DNA of 62,127 nucleotides from contig QXWX01000040.1 in assembly GCA_009911175.1 (NCBI GenBank), forward strand, positions 1 to 62,127. The letters run 5' to 3'. Below the pieces are notes generated by a model, which did not search any database, was not told the DNA's origin, and saw nothing but the letters and a program-made list of their open reading frames with translations. The position numbers were made by a program, and so were the translations under genes. This DNA comes from Lachnospiraceae bacterium. GTDB lineage: Bacteria; Bacillota_A; Clostridia; Lachnospirales; Lachnospiraceae. Shown one piece after another: positions 33,117-42,102 of the stretch; positions within the stretch are counted from its first letter, which is position 1, and each line of letters starts with the position of its first letter.

Positions 33117-34799
33117 ATGAGACCTGTTATTTCAATCGGAGCTCAGGATTTTACTTATATCAGAAGCCACCATTATTTCTACATCGATAAGACAAGCTTT
33201 ATAAAGGAATGGTGGGAATATGGCGATGCTGTCACCCTGCTGACCCGTCCGCGCCGTTTTGGAAAGACATTGAATCTGAGTATGATGGAGGCTTTTTTTT
33301 CCAACCAGATTGCAGGCAGGGGGGAGCTGTTTGAAGGGCTGTCCATCTGGAATGAGGAAGCATACCGTCGGCTTCAGGGCACCTGGCCTGTACTCTTTCT
33401 GAGTTTTGCAGGGATGAAAGGGGATACTTATGAAACAGCAAGAGAAGGGATTGTTCAGATTATCATAGACATTTATGCAAAATATAGATTCCTGATGGAT
33501 GGGAATGCCCTGAATGAGCAGGAGAAGGAATATTTTGATTTTATAAAACCGGATATGTCGGACGCTGTGGCATCCATGTCACTGCACCGTTTGGCAATCT
33601 GTATGAATCGGTATTATGGAAAAAAAGTGCTGATTTTTCTGGATGAATACGACACGCCTCTGCAGGAGGCCTATGTGTATGGATATTGGGAAAAGCTGGT
33701 ATCCTTTATCCGCAGTCTTTTTAACTGTACCTTCAAGACCAATCCCTATATGGAGCGGGGACTTATGACGGGAATTACCAGGATCAGCAAGGAATCCATA
33801 TTTTCCGATATCAGCAATCTGGAAGTGGTAACCACGACCTCAGAAAAATATGAGACTGCATTTGGTTTTACGGAAGAGGAGGTTGCCGGGGCATTGGAGC
33901 AGTTCGGGATGTCCGGATTTCTGGAAAAGGTTCGATACTGGTACAATGGTTTCCGGTTCGGGAACAGGAGGGATATCTATAATCCATGGTCTATCACAAA
34001 ATATCTGGATGGAAAAAAATTCAGTACCTATTGGATGAATACCAGTTCCAATAAGCTGGTGGGAAGACTGATCCGGGAGGGGACTCCGGATATCAAGATT
34101 GCCATGGAAGATCTGCTGGCAGGAAAAGAGATTACGACTATGCTGGATGAAGAGATCGTCTTTGACCAGCTTGACGAAAGTAATGAGGCAATCTGGAGCC
34201 TGCTTCTGGCATCTGGTTACCTGAAAGTGGATAGCATTGCTGAAAATGAGGATGAAGAAGAACTATATCAGTTATCGCTTACTAATTTTGAGGTCAAAAG
34301 GGAGTTTCGGAAAATGATCCGAAAATGGTTCAAGAATACGTCTGTTCGTTATAATGATTTTATCAAGGCGCTGCTGGCGGATGATATAGATTATATGAAT
34401 CAGTATATGAATCAGATCTCGCTGCAGACGTTCAGCAGCTTTGATACGGGGAGGAAGCCATCAGAGGATGCGGAACCTGAACGCTTTTATCACGGATTCG
34501 TATTGGGATTGATGGTGGACCTGGCGGGGCAGTACCGGATCACTTCCAACAGGGAGAGCGGCCTTGGGCGGTATGATGTGGTCATGGAGCCTTTGGATAG
34601 GCAGGGACAGGCGGTGGTCATGGAGTTTAAGGTTTTTAATCCTATAAAGGAAAAGGACTTGCATGAAACGGTAGAAAATGCGCTGCAGCAGATTGAGGAT
34701 AAAAAGTACGATACAGAACTCATGGCACGAGCGGTTGCAAAAGAAAATATCCGGCATTATGGATTCGCTTTTGAAGGAAAAACGATTTTGATCGGATAA
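33117..34799 (+). CDS. AAA-ATPase-like/PD-(D/E)XK nuclease family protein (DUF1703 type), copy 2
   Basis: A 560-residue paralogue of the protein at 22928, from ATG 33117 behind AAAGGAGGG. The phosphate loop 'TRPRRFGKTLNLSM', Walker B 'VLIFLDEYDTPL' and the nuclease-like end ('ESGLGRYDVVMEPL', 'VVMEFKVF') are all present, so both halves look intact. Long blocks are identical or nearly so between the copies, and the hairpin after each gene is also shared. Function unknown. Confidence 0.9.
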   Translation: MRPVISIGAQDFTYIRSHHYFYIDKTSFIKEWWEYGDAVTLLTRPRRFGKTLNLSMMEAFFSNQIAGRGELFEGLSIWNEEAYRRLQGTWPVLFLSFAGMKGDTYETAREGIVQIIIDIYAKYRFLMDGNALNEQEKEYFDFIKPDMSDAVASMSLHRLAICMNRYYGKKVLIFLDEYDTPLQEAYVYGYWEKLVSFIRSLFNCTFKTNPYMERGLMTGITRISKESIFSDISNLEVVTTTSEKYETAFGFTEEEVAGALEQFGMSGFLEKVRYWYNGFRFGNRRDIYNPWSITKYLDGKKFSTYWMNTSSNKLVGRLIREGTPDIKIAMEDLLAGKEITTMLDEEIVFDQLDESNEAIWSLLLASGYLKVDSIAENEDEEELYQLSLTNFEVKREFRKMIRKWFKNTSVRYNDFIKALLADDIDYMNQYMNQISLQTFSSFDTGRKPSEDAEPERFYHGFVLGLMVDLAGQYRITSNRESGLGRYDVVMEPLDRQGQAVVMEFKVFNPIKEKDLHETVENALQQIEDKKYDTELMARAVAKENIRHYGFAFEGKTILIG

Positions 34800-34871
34800 T
34801 TTTTGGATACTCCAATATTAACTCTTTCATGGCAGACATACAAGCGGATAGCTTCCAGTTAAAAACAGAAA

Positions 34872-34895
34872 AGGGGCTGTTTTTTCACAGCCTCT
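34872..34895 (+). terminator. Hairpin terminator between convergent genes
   Basis: AGGGGCTGT (34872-34880) pairs with ACAGCCTCT (34887-34895). A T-rich stretch follows on the minus strand and CTTT on the plus strand, so it can serve both the AAA/PD-(D/E)XK gene and the decayed symporter gene. Confidence 0.75.
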
Positions 34896-34947
34896 TTAAA
34901 ATGAATGATATAGATCCATACGGATCACAGATGCAGAAATCTGTTTG

Positions 34948-36114
34948 TCAGTTCTTTGCCGCATTCCTCTCGTTCAGCTCGATCCGGATCTGATCCATTT
35001 TCTTTTTATCCAGATGATACCAGAACAGCGGAACCGTACATACGACCACGCAGAGTGCCTGCAGCAGGTTCACGATGGCATTGATCCCCATCTTAGTGGC
35101 CTCGGTCTGGTCCACTCCTGCCACATATCCCACTGCGGCCAGAAGAAGCACGCCGATAGAACCGGTCAGGGCCGAGGCCAGCTTTACGCCGAAACTCATG
35201 AAGGAGTAAGTGAGGCCTTCCTCACGGATTCCATATTTCCAGTCGCCGTATTCAATACAGTCGGAGAGCATCCCGGTACAAACGTTTGCGCCTGAGCTGG
35301 TGAAGCCGATGATCATGCTGACACCCATCAGAAAGGCCGCGTTATTGGCCGGAACAAGGAACAGAAGTACGAAAGATGCTACCTGGACTGTATTCAATAT
35401 AATCAGCCAGTTTCGTTTCCCAAAGGTCTTGGTTGCCCACGGCAGGCACAGTGAACCGACAAACATCAATGCGGTTATGGACGAAAAGATGGGTGCGATC
35501 ATGGCCGCCGAACCGACCACATAGATTACATAATAGGTCAAAAGCGACATACGCGCCATCGTGGATGCGGCACCCATAAATACGCAGAAAACGGTGATCA
35601 GAAGCATTTTGTTCTTGTACATCAGCTTCAGGGACTGGATGACCGGGCGTTTTTCTTTTTTCTGCTCTGCCGGCATTTCCACATGAACGGTTTCTTTACA
35701 TTTCCATGCACAAAGCCACAGGCAGGGAAGCATGGCAATCGAGAAGATCACGGTGGTCCAAAAATATCCCTGTGCATTCGGGTTTTCGCTTTTGCTGAAA
35801 TATAATACCAGCGGCATTGCGATGGTCGAAAGGACAAACTAGATGATGGAAGAACCGATTGCTCCTGCAGAAGTATAGTTCATACGCACCTGGGAATCCC
35901 TTGCGATCAGGTTGACCAGTCCGCCGTATGTAATACAGATTGCGGTATATGCCATTCCTGCACCGATATAAAATACCAGGCACAATACCACCTTCAAAGC
36001 CCCGGTCACGGGGAGTACGGTAAAGGTGAGCATATTGAATACAGCAAGCACTGGCGGCGCAAACATCAGATAAAATCCAGCCAGCTTCCAGTCTGTTTTT
36101 TCTGCTGGCAGCAA
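34948..36114 (-). pseudogene. GPH family sugar:cation symporter, truncated and interrupted
   Basis: The minus strand encodes MFS/GPH (glycoside-pentoside-hexuronide) symporter sequence: 'GMAYTAICITYGGLVNLIAR', then 'GVSMIIGFTSSGANVCTGML' and the charged end. An in-frame TAG at 35839-35841, probably a former TGG tryptophan codon, cuts it in two. The first 70-80 residues with the first membrane segments are missing, replaced by GH39 sequence in another frame. The gene is dead. It was probably the xyloside or galactoside importer of a lost operon. Confidence 0.8.
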
Positions 36115-36560
36115 TGGAACAGGAGGATTGCATAGCCACTATAGGAATCGGCTGTGACCAGATAATGTTCACCCTTGGCCAGCAGGTATTTTCCCATGCG
36201 GTTCAGAAATGTGAAAGCATAGAAGGCAGGTTTCTTGATCCCGTTTTTCGTCAGCAGCCCGAACCCTCCGTTGAGAGGCAGTGCGGAGTCAAAATATTCA
36301 CACTGCATATCCAAACTTCCAGAACATGACATTAGTTCCACATTCTCCATGCACGCAACAAGATTCTTCAAAAGATACACCGCCCTGTAACAGCTCTCGT
36401 TCAAAAAATTCCGGCAGGAAAGGGTCACATCCCATTCGGTCACATAAAGCGGGAAGGACCTTCTCGTAAATTCTACCAGCTCCCGTCCGATAAATTCCCC
36501 GTACAGATTGCAGTTCCAGGGCTGATCCAGATAGAAACTTTTTTTGCTTGGGAAAAATAA
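36100..36560 (-). pseudogene. GH39 (beta-xylosidase-like) fragment
   Basis: Minus-strand codons read 'NLYGEFIGRELVEF', 'PLYVTEWDVTLSCRNFLNES', 'CEYFDSALPLNGGFGLLTKN' and 'KKPAFYAFTFLNRMGKYL', which match the second half of the GH39 barrel and its catalytic 'TEW' region. The front is lost near 36560 and the end runs out of frame into the symporter fragment near 36115. In Lachnospiraceae such GH39 enzymes are often fused to AraC domains. Remnant only. Confidence 0.7.
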
Positions 36561-36662
36561 GTGGATCGGAAATGTTATGGAAACTGGTCCAAATATGTGA
36601 TAAACTGAATAAACAGTGTGCAGTCATGGAACTTTGTAATCGGAAAGGAAGTGTATTGGTCG

Positions 36663-38180
36663 ATGGAGTTTGACATTGGATGTTTTGAAAAATACAGAGA
36701 GAATAATCGTCTGGAAGTTAAAAAAGCAAAGGGCGGCCTGCCGGTCAGCCTCTGGGAAACTTATTCTTCTATGTCGAACTGCCATGGCGGTACGATTATT
36801 TTAGGTATCATAGAAAAGGACGACGGTAGCTTTGTTACGACAGGTTTAAAAGATGTTGAAAAACTGAAAAAAGATTTTTGGAATACAATCAATAATAACA
36901 GGAAGGTCAGTGCGAATCTTCTCACGGATACGGATATAGAATCTTATGAAGTAAACAATGATGTAATTCTTGTAATCCGTGTACCGAGAGCACCACGCGA
37001 ATTTAAGCCTGTCTATATCAACGATGATCTCTTTGGAGGAACATTCCGAAGGAATGGAGAAGGGGATTATCACTGTACGAAAAGTGAAGTACGGGCGATG
37101 CTCCGCGATCAGACAGAAGAAACGTCGGACATGAAAGTATTGGAGGATTTTGACATTTGTGACCTGGATATGGAAACGATCCGTGCTTACCGCAACAGAC
37201 ATTCTGCCTATCGGTCAGAACATGTGTGGGAAAGTCTGCCTGATGAAGAATATCTGGAACGGATTGGAGCAGCCAAAAAGGCGAAATCTGATAAAAAGCT
37301 GCATCCCACGGCAGCAGGTCTTTTAATGTTTGGTGAGGAGTACCGTATTTTGTATGAATATCCAGAATATTTTTTGGATTACAGGGAGATACTTGATCCG
37401 GCGATACGATGGACAGACCGACTGCAGTCAAGTTCAGGTGACTGGTCGGGGAATCTGTTTGATTTCTTTTTCCGCGTGTATTCAAAAATAGTGAAAGACT
37501 TGAAAGTTCCTTTTAAGCTGGAAGGGATTACTCGAATTGATGATACTCCTGTTCATAAGGCTCTGCGTGAGGCGCTTGCCAATTGTCTTGTAAATACAGA
37601 TTTTTTTGTGGCCAGGGGAATCGTTATTAAAAAAGACGCCGACAGGATTATCATGGAAAATCCCGGATATATTCGGACCGGGCGGGAGCAGATGCTCAAG
37701 GGCGGAATTTCTGATCCGAGAAATAAAGCATTGATGAAAATGTTTAATATGATCGGTATTGGAGAACGTGCAGGAAGCGGTGTGCCGGATATCTATTCTG
37801 TATGGGAAAACCAGGGCTGGGAGAAACCGGTTGTAGAGGAGCAGTATAATCCGGATCGGACAATTTTATCGCTCTCATTTACAAAAAAAGAAGCAGAAAA
37901 AATAAGTGGGAAAAAACAAGCAGAAAAAACAAGCAGAAAAAACAAGCAGAAAAAACAAGCAGAAAAAACAAGCAGTCATGGAAAAGCAGCAAAAACCGGA
38001 GAAAATAAGAGACTTATTTTGAAGTTTCTTGCAGCAGAGGGAAGCAGCAAGGCTGTGGATATTGCAGCGCATATTGGTCTTAGCCCGGCCCGGACAAGAG
38101 TTTTGCTCACGGAACTTGCGGATGCGGGGAAAGTGTGTGCAGAGGGAAATGGAAGATTACGGAGGTACGGACTGCTGTAA
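36663..38180 (+). CDS. AlbA_2 domain ATP-binding/HTH protein with a 13-bp tandem repeat
   Basis: A 505-residue protein of the same family as the gene at 7177. The AlbA_2 domain ('RLEVKKAKGGLPVSLWETYS', 'NCHGGTIILGIIE') is followed by the ATPase-like half ('ALREALANCLVNTDF', 'NPGYIRTG', 'MIGIGERAGSGVPDIY') and a C-terminal winged helix ('AVDIAAHIGLSPARTRVLLT'). Between them lies a basic linker made by a 13-bp repeat (37911-37975). ATG 36663 is taken as start; the site GGAAAGGAAG is 13 bases away, and GTG 36651 is an alternative. Copy number changes in the repeat would cut off the winged helix. Confidence 0.82.
   Translation: MEFDIGCFEKYRENNRLEVKKAKGGLPVSLWETYSSMSNCHGGTIILGIIEKDDGSFVTTGLKDVEKLKKDFWNTINNNRKVSANLLTDTDIESYEVNNDVILVIRVPRAPREFKPVYINDDLFGGTFRRNGEGDYHCTKSEVRAMLRDQTEETSDMKVLEDFDICDLDMETIRAYRNRHSAYRSEHVWESLPDEEYLERIGAAKKAKSDKKLHPTAAGLLMFGEEYRILYEYPEYFLDYREILDPAIRWTDRLQSSSGDWSGNLFDFFFRVYSKIVKDLKVPFKLEGITRIDDTPVHKALREALANCLVNTDFFVARGIVIKKDADRIIMENPGYIRTGREQMLKGGISDPRNKALMKMFNMIGIGERAGSGVPDIYSVWENQGWEKPVVEEQYNPDRTILSLSFTKKEAEKISGKKQAEKTSRKNKQKKQAEKTSSHGKAAKTGENKRLILKFLAAEGSSKAVDIAAHIGLSPARTRVLLTELADAGKVCAEGNGRLRRYGLL
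37911..37975 (+). repeat. 13-bp tandem repeat inside a coding region
   Basis: CAGAAAAAACAAG is repeated four times exactly (37921-37972), preceded by a ten-base partial unit and followed by CAG. Thirteen is not a multiple of three, so the protein shows a 13-residue period (KKQAEKTSRKNKQ) and any gain or loss other than three units shifts the frame. Confidence 0.95.
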
Positions 38181-38361
38181 TGGCCCGGAACCGGGAGAAA
38201 ATTCTCCGCATGAACTTCAGAGGATATAGAAGCCGCGGTTGAAAAAAACGGAACAGAGTTTTGGGATCAGGCGGAAGAAAGCGAATCGGTTTTTACATGC
38301 TGATTATTTAAAGGAAAGAAATACGTGTGAAACAGGGGAAGTGTTTTGAAAGGGGCAGTAC

Positions 38362-39450
38362 ATGATCCGGAAACTGGAAACTCTGACAGAACGGGAAAAA
38401 CAGATGAAAAAGCTGTATCTGGGCGAAGGAAATGATTTTTTGTCCCGCCCGATGAGCTTTGCGGAATATAAACAATTGATCCGGGAGCATCCGGAGTACC
38501 CGGATGTGGGATTTGTGTATGAGATGGGATCCATGGCAAGGCTTGGGACAACCGTGCCGGAGGTGGAGGCGCTGACCAACGGGGACGCGATTGATGTGGA
38601 GGTGCATGAGCGGTATGGATATCCGGTGGTGCATAACCATGTGTATATCGAGATGATCTATGTGTACAGCGGAACTTGTACGCATTATATTGAATCGGGA
38701 GCTCAGGAGCCGGGGACTCATTCCGGATGGAAGGGGTTCCAGATGAAGGCGGGAGATCTCTGCCTGCTGGCTCCCAATGTCCGGCATGTGATCACAGCGC
38801 TGGAAGATGACGTGATCGTGCTTAATGTATTGCTGAGTAAGCAGCTGATCGACACCGGCTTTCTGGCGCTTTTGAAGGACAAGTACCTACTGGCGGATTT
38901 TTTTAAAAACATCCTGTATGAAAGGGGAGCCAGCGCCTATATCCTCTTTCCGACGGGAGCGGACCCGTGGATGAAGCAGACCTTCGGACTGATCTACCAG
39001 GAGGAGCAGAAGCGGGAGTATGCCTACAGGGAATATCTTGTTTTATATGTGAAACAGGTGATGATCCATCTGATCCGCCGCTACCAGCTTCAGGCGGTGG
39101 TTGCGGAATCGGTGCAGCAGGAGATGGGCAGTCATGTGGTGGCCATACTGGCCTATATTTCTGTCAATTATAACCAGGTGAGCTTAAAGCAGACGGCGGA
39201 ATTTTTTCATTTCAGCGAGGCATATTTAAGCAGGATGCTGAAAAAATATACGTCCAGGACGTTTGTGCAGATCATCACGGAGCTGCAGATGAAGCATGGA
39301 AAGGAACTGATCGAGGAGGGGAAGCTGAACCTGGCGCAGATCAGCCAGGAGGTGGGGTGCTTTGACGCCAGCCATTTTACGAAGAAGTTCAAGAAGCAGT
39401 TCGGGATATCTCCGGAGGAATACCGGAAAAAATTACACTTCACGGTCTGA
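38362..39450 (+). CDS. AraC family transcriptional regulator with cupin domain
   Basis: A 362-residue protein from ATG 38362 behind GAAAGGGGC. An extra N-terminal segment of about 90 residues precedes the cupin ('NHVYIEMIYVYSGTCTHYIE', 'MKAGDLCLLAPNVRHVI'), and the end carries two helix-turn-helix motifs ('SLKQTAEFFHFSEAYLSRML', 'AQISQEVGCFDASHFTKKFK'). It has no obvious target beside it; the decayed GH39/symporter genes upstream may have been its original targets. Confidence 0.9.
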   Translation: MIRKLETLTEREKQMKKLYLGEGNDFLSRPMSFAEYKQLIREHPEYPDVGFVYEMGSMARLGTTVPEVEALTNGDAIDVEVHERYGYPVVHNHVYIEMIYVYSGTCTHYIESGAQEPGTHSGWKGFQMKAGDLCLLAPNVRHVITALEDDVIVLNVLLSKQLIDTGFLALLKDKYLLADFFKNILYERGASAYILFPTGADPWMKQTFGLIYQEEQKREYAYREYLVLYVKQVMIHLIRRYQLQAVVAESVQQEMGSHVVAILAYISVNYNQVSLKQTAEFFHFSEAYLSRMLKKYTSRTFVQIITELQMKHGKELIEEGKLNLAQISQEVGCFDASHFTKKFKKQFGISPEEYRKKLHFTV

Positions 39451-39656
39451 TCGTACAGGATTCGTACAGCAAAGCAGCTAAAGTGAAAGCACTGCCGTTA
39501 AATGAGAACAATATGAGGAAAGCTTTTGTTTTTAACCGTGTAGATTATTATCGCTTTTTTGCTTATGGTGGCGTATAATATCTGACTTTCGACGTTTTTC
39601 TCAAAACCTAGTACTCTAAGAGCTGTACTGTTATTGTCATCACTTCCTCATTGGAG

Positions 39657-40727
39657 TCAAAATCTTAATATACGGTCATTTTTTCGCGGCTTTGCCGTGG
39701 GGTGCTTGCCGTCCGGTTTCGGATAGCCCAGTAAAAGCTGCATGACAGCATAATAATCTGTGCGGATTCCCCACTTATGCAGTATCTCCTGTCCATAAGT
39801 ATCTGCAAAAGCCGTCCACCCTTGTCCGATATAGCAGGAACCAACTCCCAGAGAATCTGCTGCCAGCATCATATTTTCAGCGGTAACGGCGCAATCTTCT
39901 GACGCAAAGAGAAAATTTTTCGGTGCAAACATCGTGATAACTGTCGGTGCGTCATAAAAAGCATTTACAAGCTTCGGGTCGTCTGCAATACTGGGCTGCT
40001 CTTTTGATACATAGCTTGTCGGCGTTGCCATACGGGGATTGGAATTTGCCCGTTTGATTTTTCCTAACCGTTCATTGATTTCCTTGTCTTGACATACGGC
40101 AAGGATAACGCCTTGCCGCCCTCCGGCGCTTGGAGCATAAAGCCCCGCCTGTAAAATCTGCTGTAAAACAGTTTCTTCAATCTGCTTTGCGTCAAAGGGA
40201 ATCTCCTTAATGTTCGTACCGGATACGGTAGTCATAATGACAGAACGAATACCTGCCCTTTTAATACAGCCGATTTTTTCAAGCGTACAGTCAAAAGAAC
40301 CCGGCTTGCGGAACCAGTCATGGGTTTCTCTCATACCGTCAAGAGAAAGCTGATACTTCTGACAGCCATAAGATTTTAGTAACCGACATACTTCATCTGT
40401 CAAGTGAAATGGATTTCCTAAAATCGTAAATGGGATTTCATGCTCCTTTATCAGAGAAAGCAGCCGCCAAAAATCCGGGTGCAAAATAGGATCGCCGCCC
40501 GTGATGTAAAAATAAGGCAAGCGTCCGTAGACTTCACAAAAATCAAGACAATTATAAAAGGTTTCCTGCATTTGCGCCCAACTCATCTCGTCTAATTTTT
40601 TGCAGATATCTTCCGAAAAAATATAGCAATGCTTACAGCGTTGGTCGCACTCATCTGTAATGTGCCATTGAAAGGAGCGATGCCATGCTGACAAAGGAAG
40701 AATTACCGGAATGTCCCGTAGCCACAA
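39657..40727 (-). CDS. Radical SAM-nitroreductase fusion protein
   Basis: 356 open codons. Residues 16-177 are the first two thirds of a radical SAM domain with the cluster motif C27-x3-C31-x2-C34 ('CDQRCKHC') and 'YFYITGGDPILHP'. From residue 178 the sequence is a nitroreductase ('LQAGLYAPSAGGRQGVILAV', 'MMLAADSLGVGSCYIGQG'), but its usual FMN-binding N-terminal strand is lost. The radical SAM domain lacks its last strands and any SPASM region. The join near nucleotide 40196 looks like an in-frame deletion between two neighbouring genes. The start is unclear: no ribosome binding site is seen and the frame overlaps the divergent HxlR gene. Confidence 0.75.
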   Translation of the reverse strand: MWLRDIPVILPLSAWHRSFQWHITDECDQRCKHCYIFSEDICKKLDEMSWAQMQETFYNCLDFCEVYGRLPYFYITGGDPILHPDFWRLLSLIKEHEIPFTILGNPFHLTDEVCRLLKSYGCQKYQLSLDGMRETHDWFRKPGSFDCTLEKIGCIKRAGIRSVIMTTVSGTNIKEIPFDAKQIEETVLQQILQAGLYAPSAGGRQGVILAVCQDKEINERLGKIKRANSNPRMATPTSYVSKEQPSIADDPKLVNAFYDAPTVITMFAPKNFLFASEDCAVTAENMMLAADSLGVGSCYIGQGWTAFADTYGQEILHKWGIRTDYYAVMQLLLGYPKPDGKHPTAKPRKNDRILRF

Positions 40728-41036
40728 CGGTACAGCTTATCGGCAGTAAATGGAAATTGCTGATTTTGAGAAACCTTTTACAGCGTCCGTGGCGATTTAA
40801 TGAAATGAAAAAAACGTTAGAGGGTATCAGTCAAAAGGTACTGACAGACAGTTTGCGGTCTTATGGAAGCAGACGGTCTTATTACACGGACTGTTTACCC
40901 GGAAGTGCCGCCCCGTGTGGAATATGCTTTAAGCGATTTGGGACAATCTATGCGCCCTATTATTAAGGCTATGGAAGAATGGGGAATACTCCACGCGTCT
41001 TTACTGAATGACCTGCAAAACGGAGAAACGGCATAG
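40685..41036 (+). pseudogene. HxlR family transcriptional regulator, frameshifted
   Basis: ATG 40685 follows AAAGGAGCG. The first 59 codons are HxlR ('CPVATTVQLIGSKWKLLILR', '[20 protein letters not shown]'). The remaining part ('[20 protein letters not shown]', '[20 protein letters not shown]') is in the next frame, reached by skipping one T in TCTT at 40859-40862, and ends at TAG 41034. HxlR regulators often control divergent nitroreductase genes, as would be the case here. A single extra base has inactivated it, unless it is a sequencing error. Confidence 0.85.
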
Positions 41037-41314
41037 CCTGCAATTTTCCTGTCCATTCTAAGGCATTTTCAGCCTTTAGCTGTTCTGTTATGCCTTGTGT
41101 CTGTTTCCTGCCCTCTGTGAGCCTGTGGGAGCGTTCCTGTGCCTGCCTGTCTACATGTCGTGTCTGCTGTCCTCAAAATCGCTGTCATAAATAAATAATA
41201 CTTTTTTTACCCTTGACATCTCGCCTGCGGCAAAAGACCATTGTCTGGTAATTTTAAATTGACCTTCGTAAGAGTATCTAAATAACATAAGAGTTTGTGC
41301 GAGGGAGATTGTAT

Positions 41315-41416
41315 ATGATGAAATCATTTACGCATAGACAGCAAGGCGACAGAGGGGAAAAGCTCTGTCGCTTTTCTTTTCGGGAAGCATCTGATTTAAT
41401 AGTGATTTTTTTCTGA
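41315..41416 (+). promoter_or_regulatory. Possible attenuator: 33-codon leader ORF spanning a terminator
   Basis: ATG 41315 follows GAGGGAG at the right distance and opens 33 codons. Inside it GCGACAGAG (41346-41354) pairs with CTCTGTCGC (41363-41371) and is followed by TTTTCTTTT, a complete intrinsic terminator. A ribosome on the short frame would disrupt the hairpin, as in leader attenuation. The MarR promoter follows at 41422. The rest of the gap from 41037 shows no gene. Confidence 0.5.
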
Positions 41417-41421
41417 ATATA

Positions 41422-41471
41422 TTGACATGGCAGTAATGAGTTACTATGCTATTCGGCAGGAACTTGTTCCT
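41422..41471 (+). promoter_or_regulatory. Promoter and palindromic operator of the MarR gene
   Basis: TTGACA (41422-41427), 17 bases, TATGCT (41445-41450), then AGGAAC-TT-GTTCCT (41458-41471), a perfect palindrome over the start site. The layout fits MarR autorepression. Confidence 0.75.
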
Positions 41472-41494
41472 ACTAAATACGGTGGCAAAAATAG

Positions 41495-41977
41495 ATGAAA
41501 ATGGACAAACTTTTTGAAGAATACGACTGTGATACCGAACACAGAGTACAAGCGATATTTTCAAGTATCTTTATACTACAAAATCGTATGCAGACAGCGG
41601 GTGAAAAACTTCAAACGGAAATATCCCTGAAGCAATGGTTATTACTTGTAATGACAACTTGCTGTCCAGAGCCACGAACATGAACAAATATCAGAAACCT
41701 TATGGGCTGTTCCAGACAGAATATAAAAAAATTAGCTTTAACTCTTGAAAAGAAAGGATTTGTCCGTTTGCTATTAGGGGAAATAATTCTGTTCGTATTG
41801 AGCTAACTGGATAAAGCAGGTCAATATGCCGAAGAAATAGGAGAACGCCATTCACAGTTTTTGAAGTTGCTATTTACAGATTTCAACGAGGACGAAATAG
41901 ATTTGCTTTTCCGTCTTTATGTAAAATTATTTGCTGGCATAGAGCGGGTAGAAAAATATGCGGAGAAATTAGGCTAA
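41495..41977 (+). pseudogene. MarR family regulator, several frameshifts
   Basis: The first 62 codons from ATG 41495 are intact ('HRVQAIFSSIFILQNRMQTA', 'EISLKQWLLLVMTTC'). After that the MarR pattern continues only by changing frame at least three times ('GCSRQNIKKLALTLEKKGFV', 'DKAGQYAEEIGERHSQFLK', 'EDEIDLLFRLYVKLFAGIER'), ending at TAA 41975. The DNA-binding wing is therefore lost. It would have repressed itself and the ABC exporter that follows. Confidence 0.85.
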
Positions 41978-42102
41978 TGAACATTGGGAATGGGCATACG
42001 TTTTTCATCATCACGCATAATTTGATTGCCGCAAACTGATTTAAGGATTATTTAATAACTTCTATGCTACAATCGAATCACAAAGCGAAAGGAGCAGCGG
42101 AA

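Noticed and set aside
22928..34799. Composite transposon bounded by the two AAA/PD-(D/E)XK genes
   Set aside because: The copies are diverged, no inverted ends or target duplication were found, and the genes between them form a normal sugar operon.
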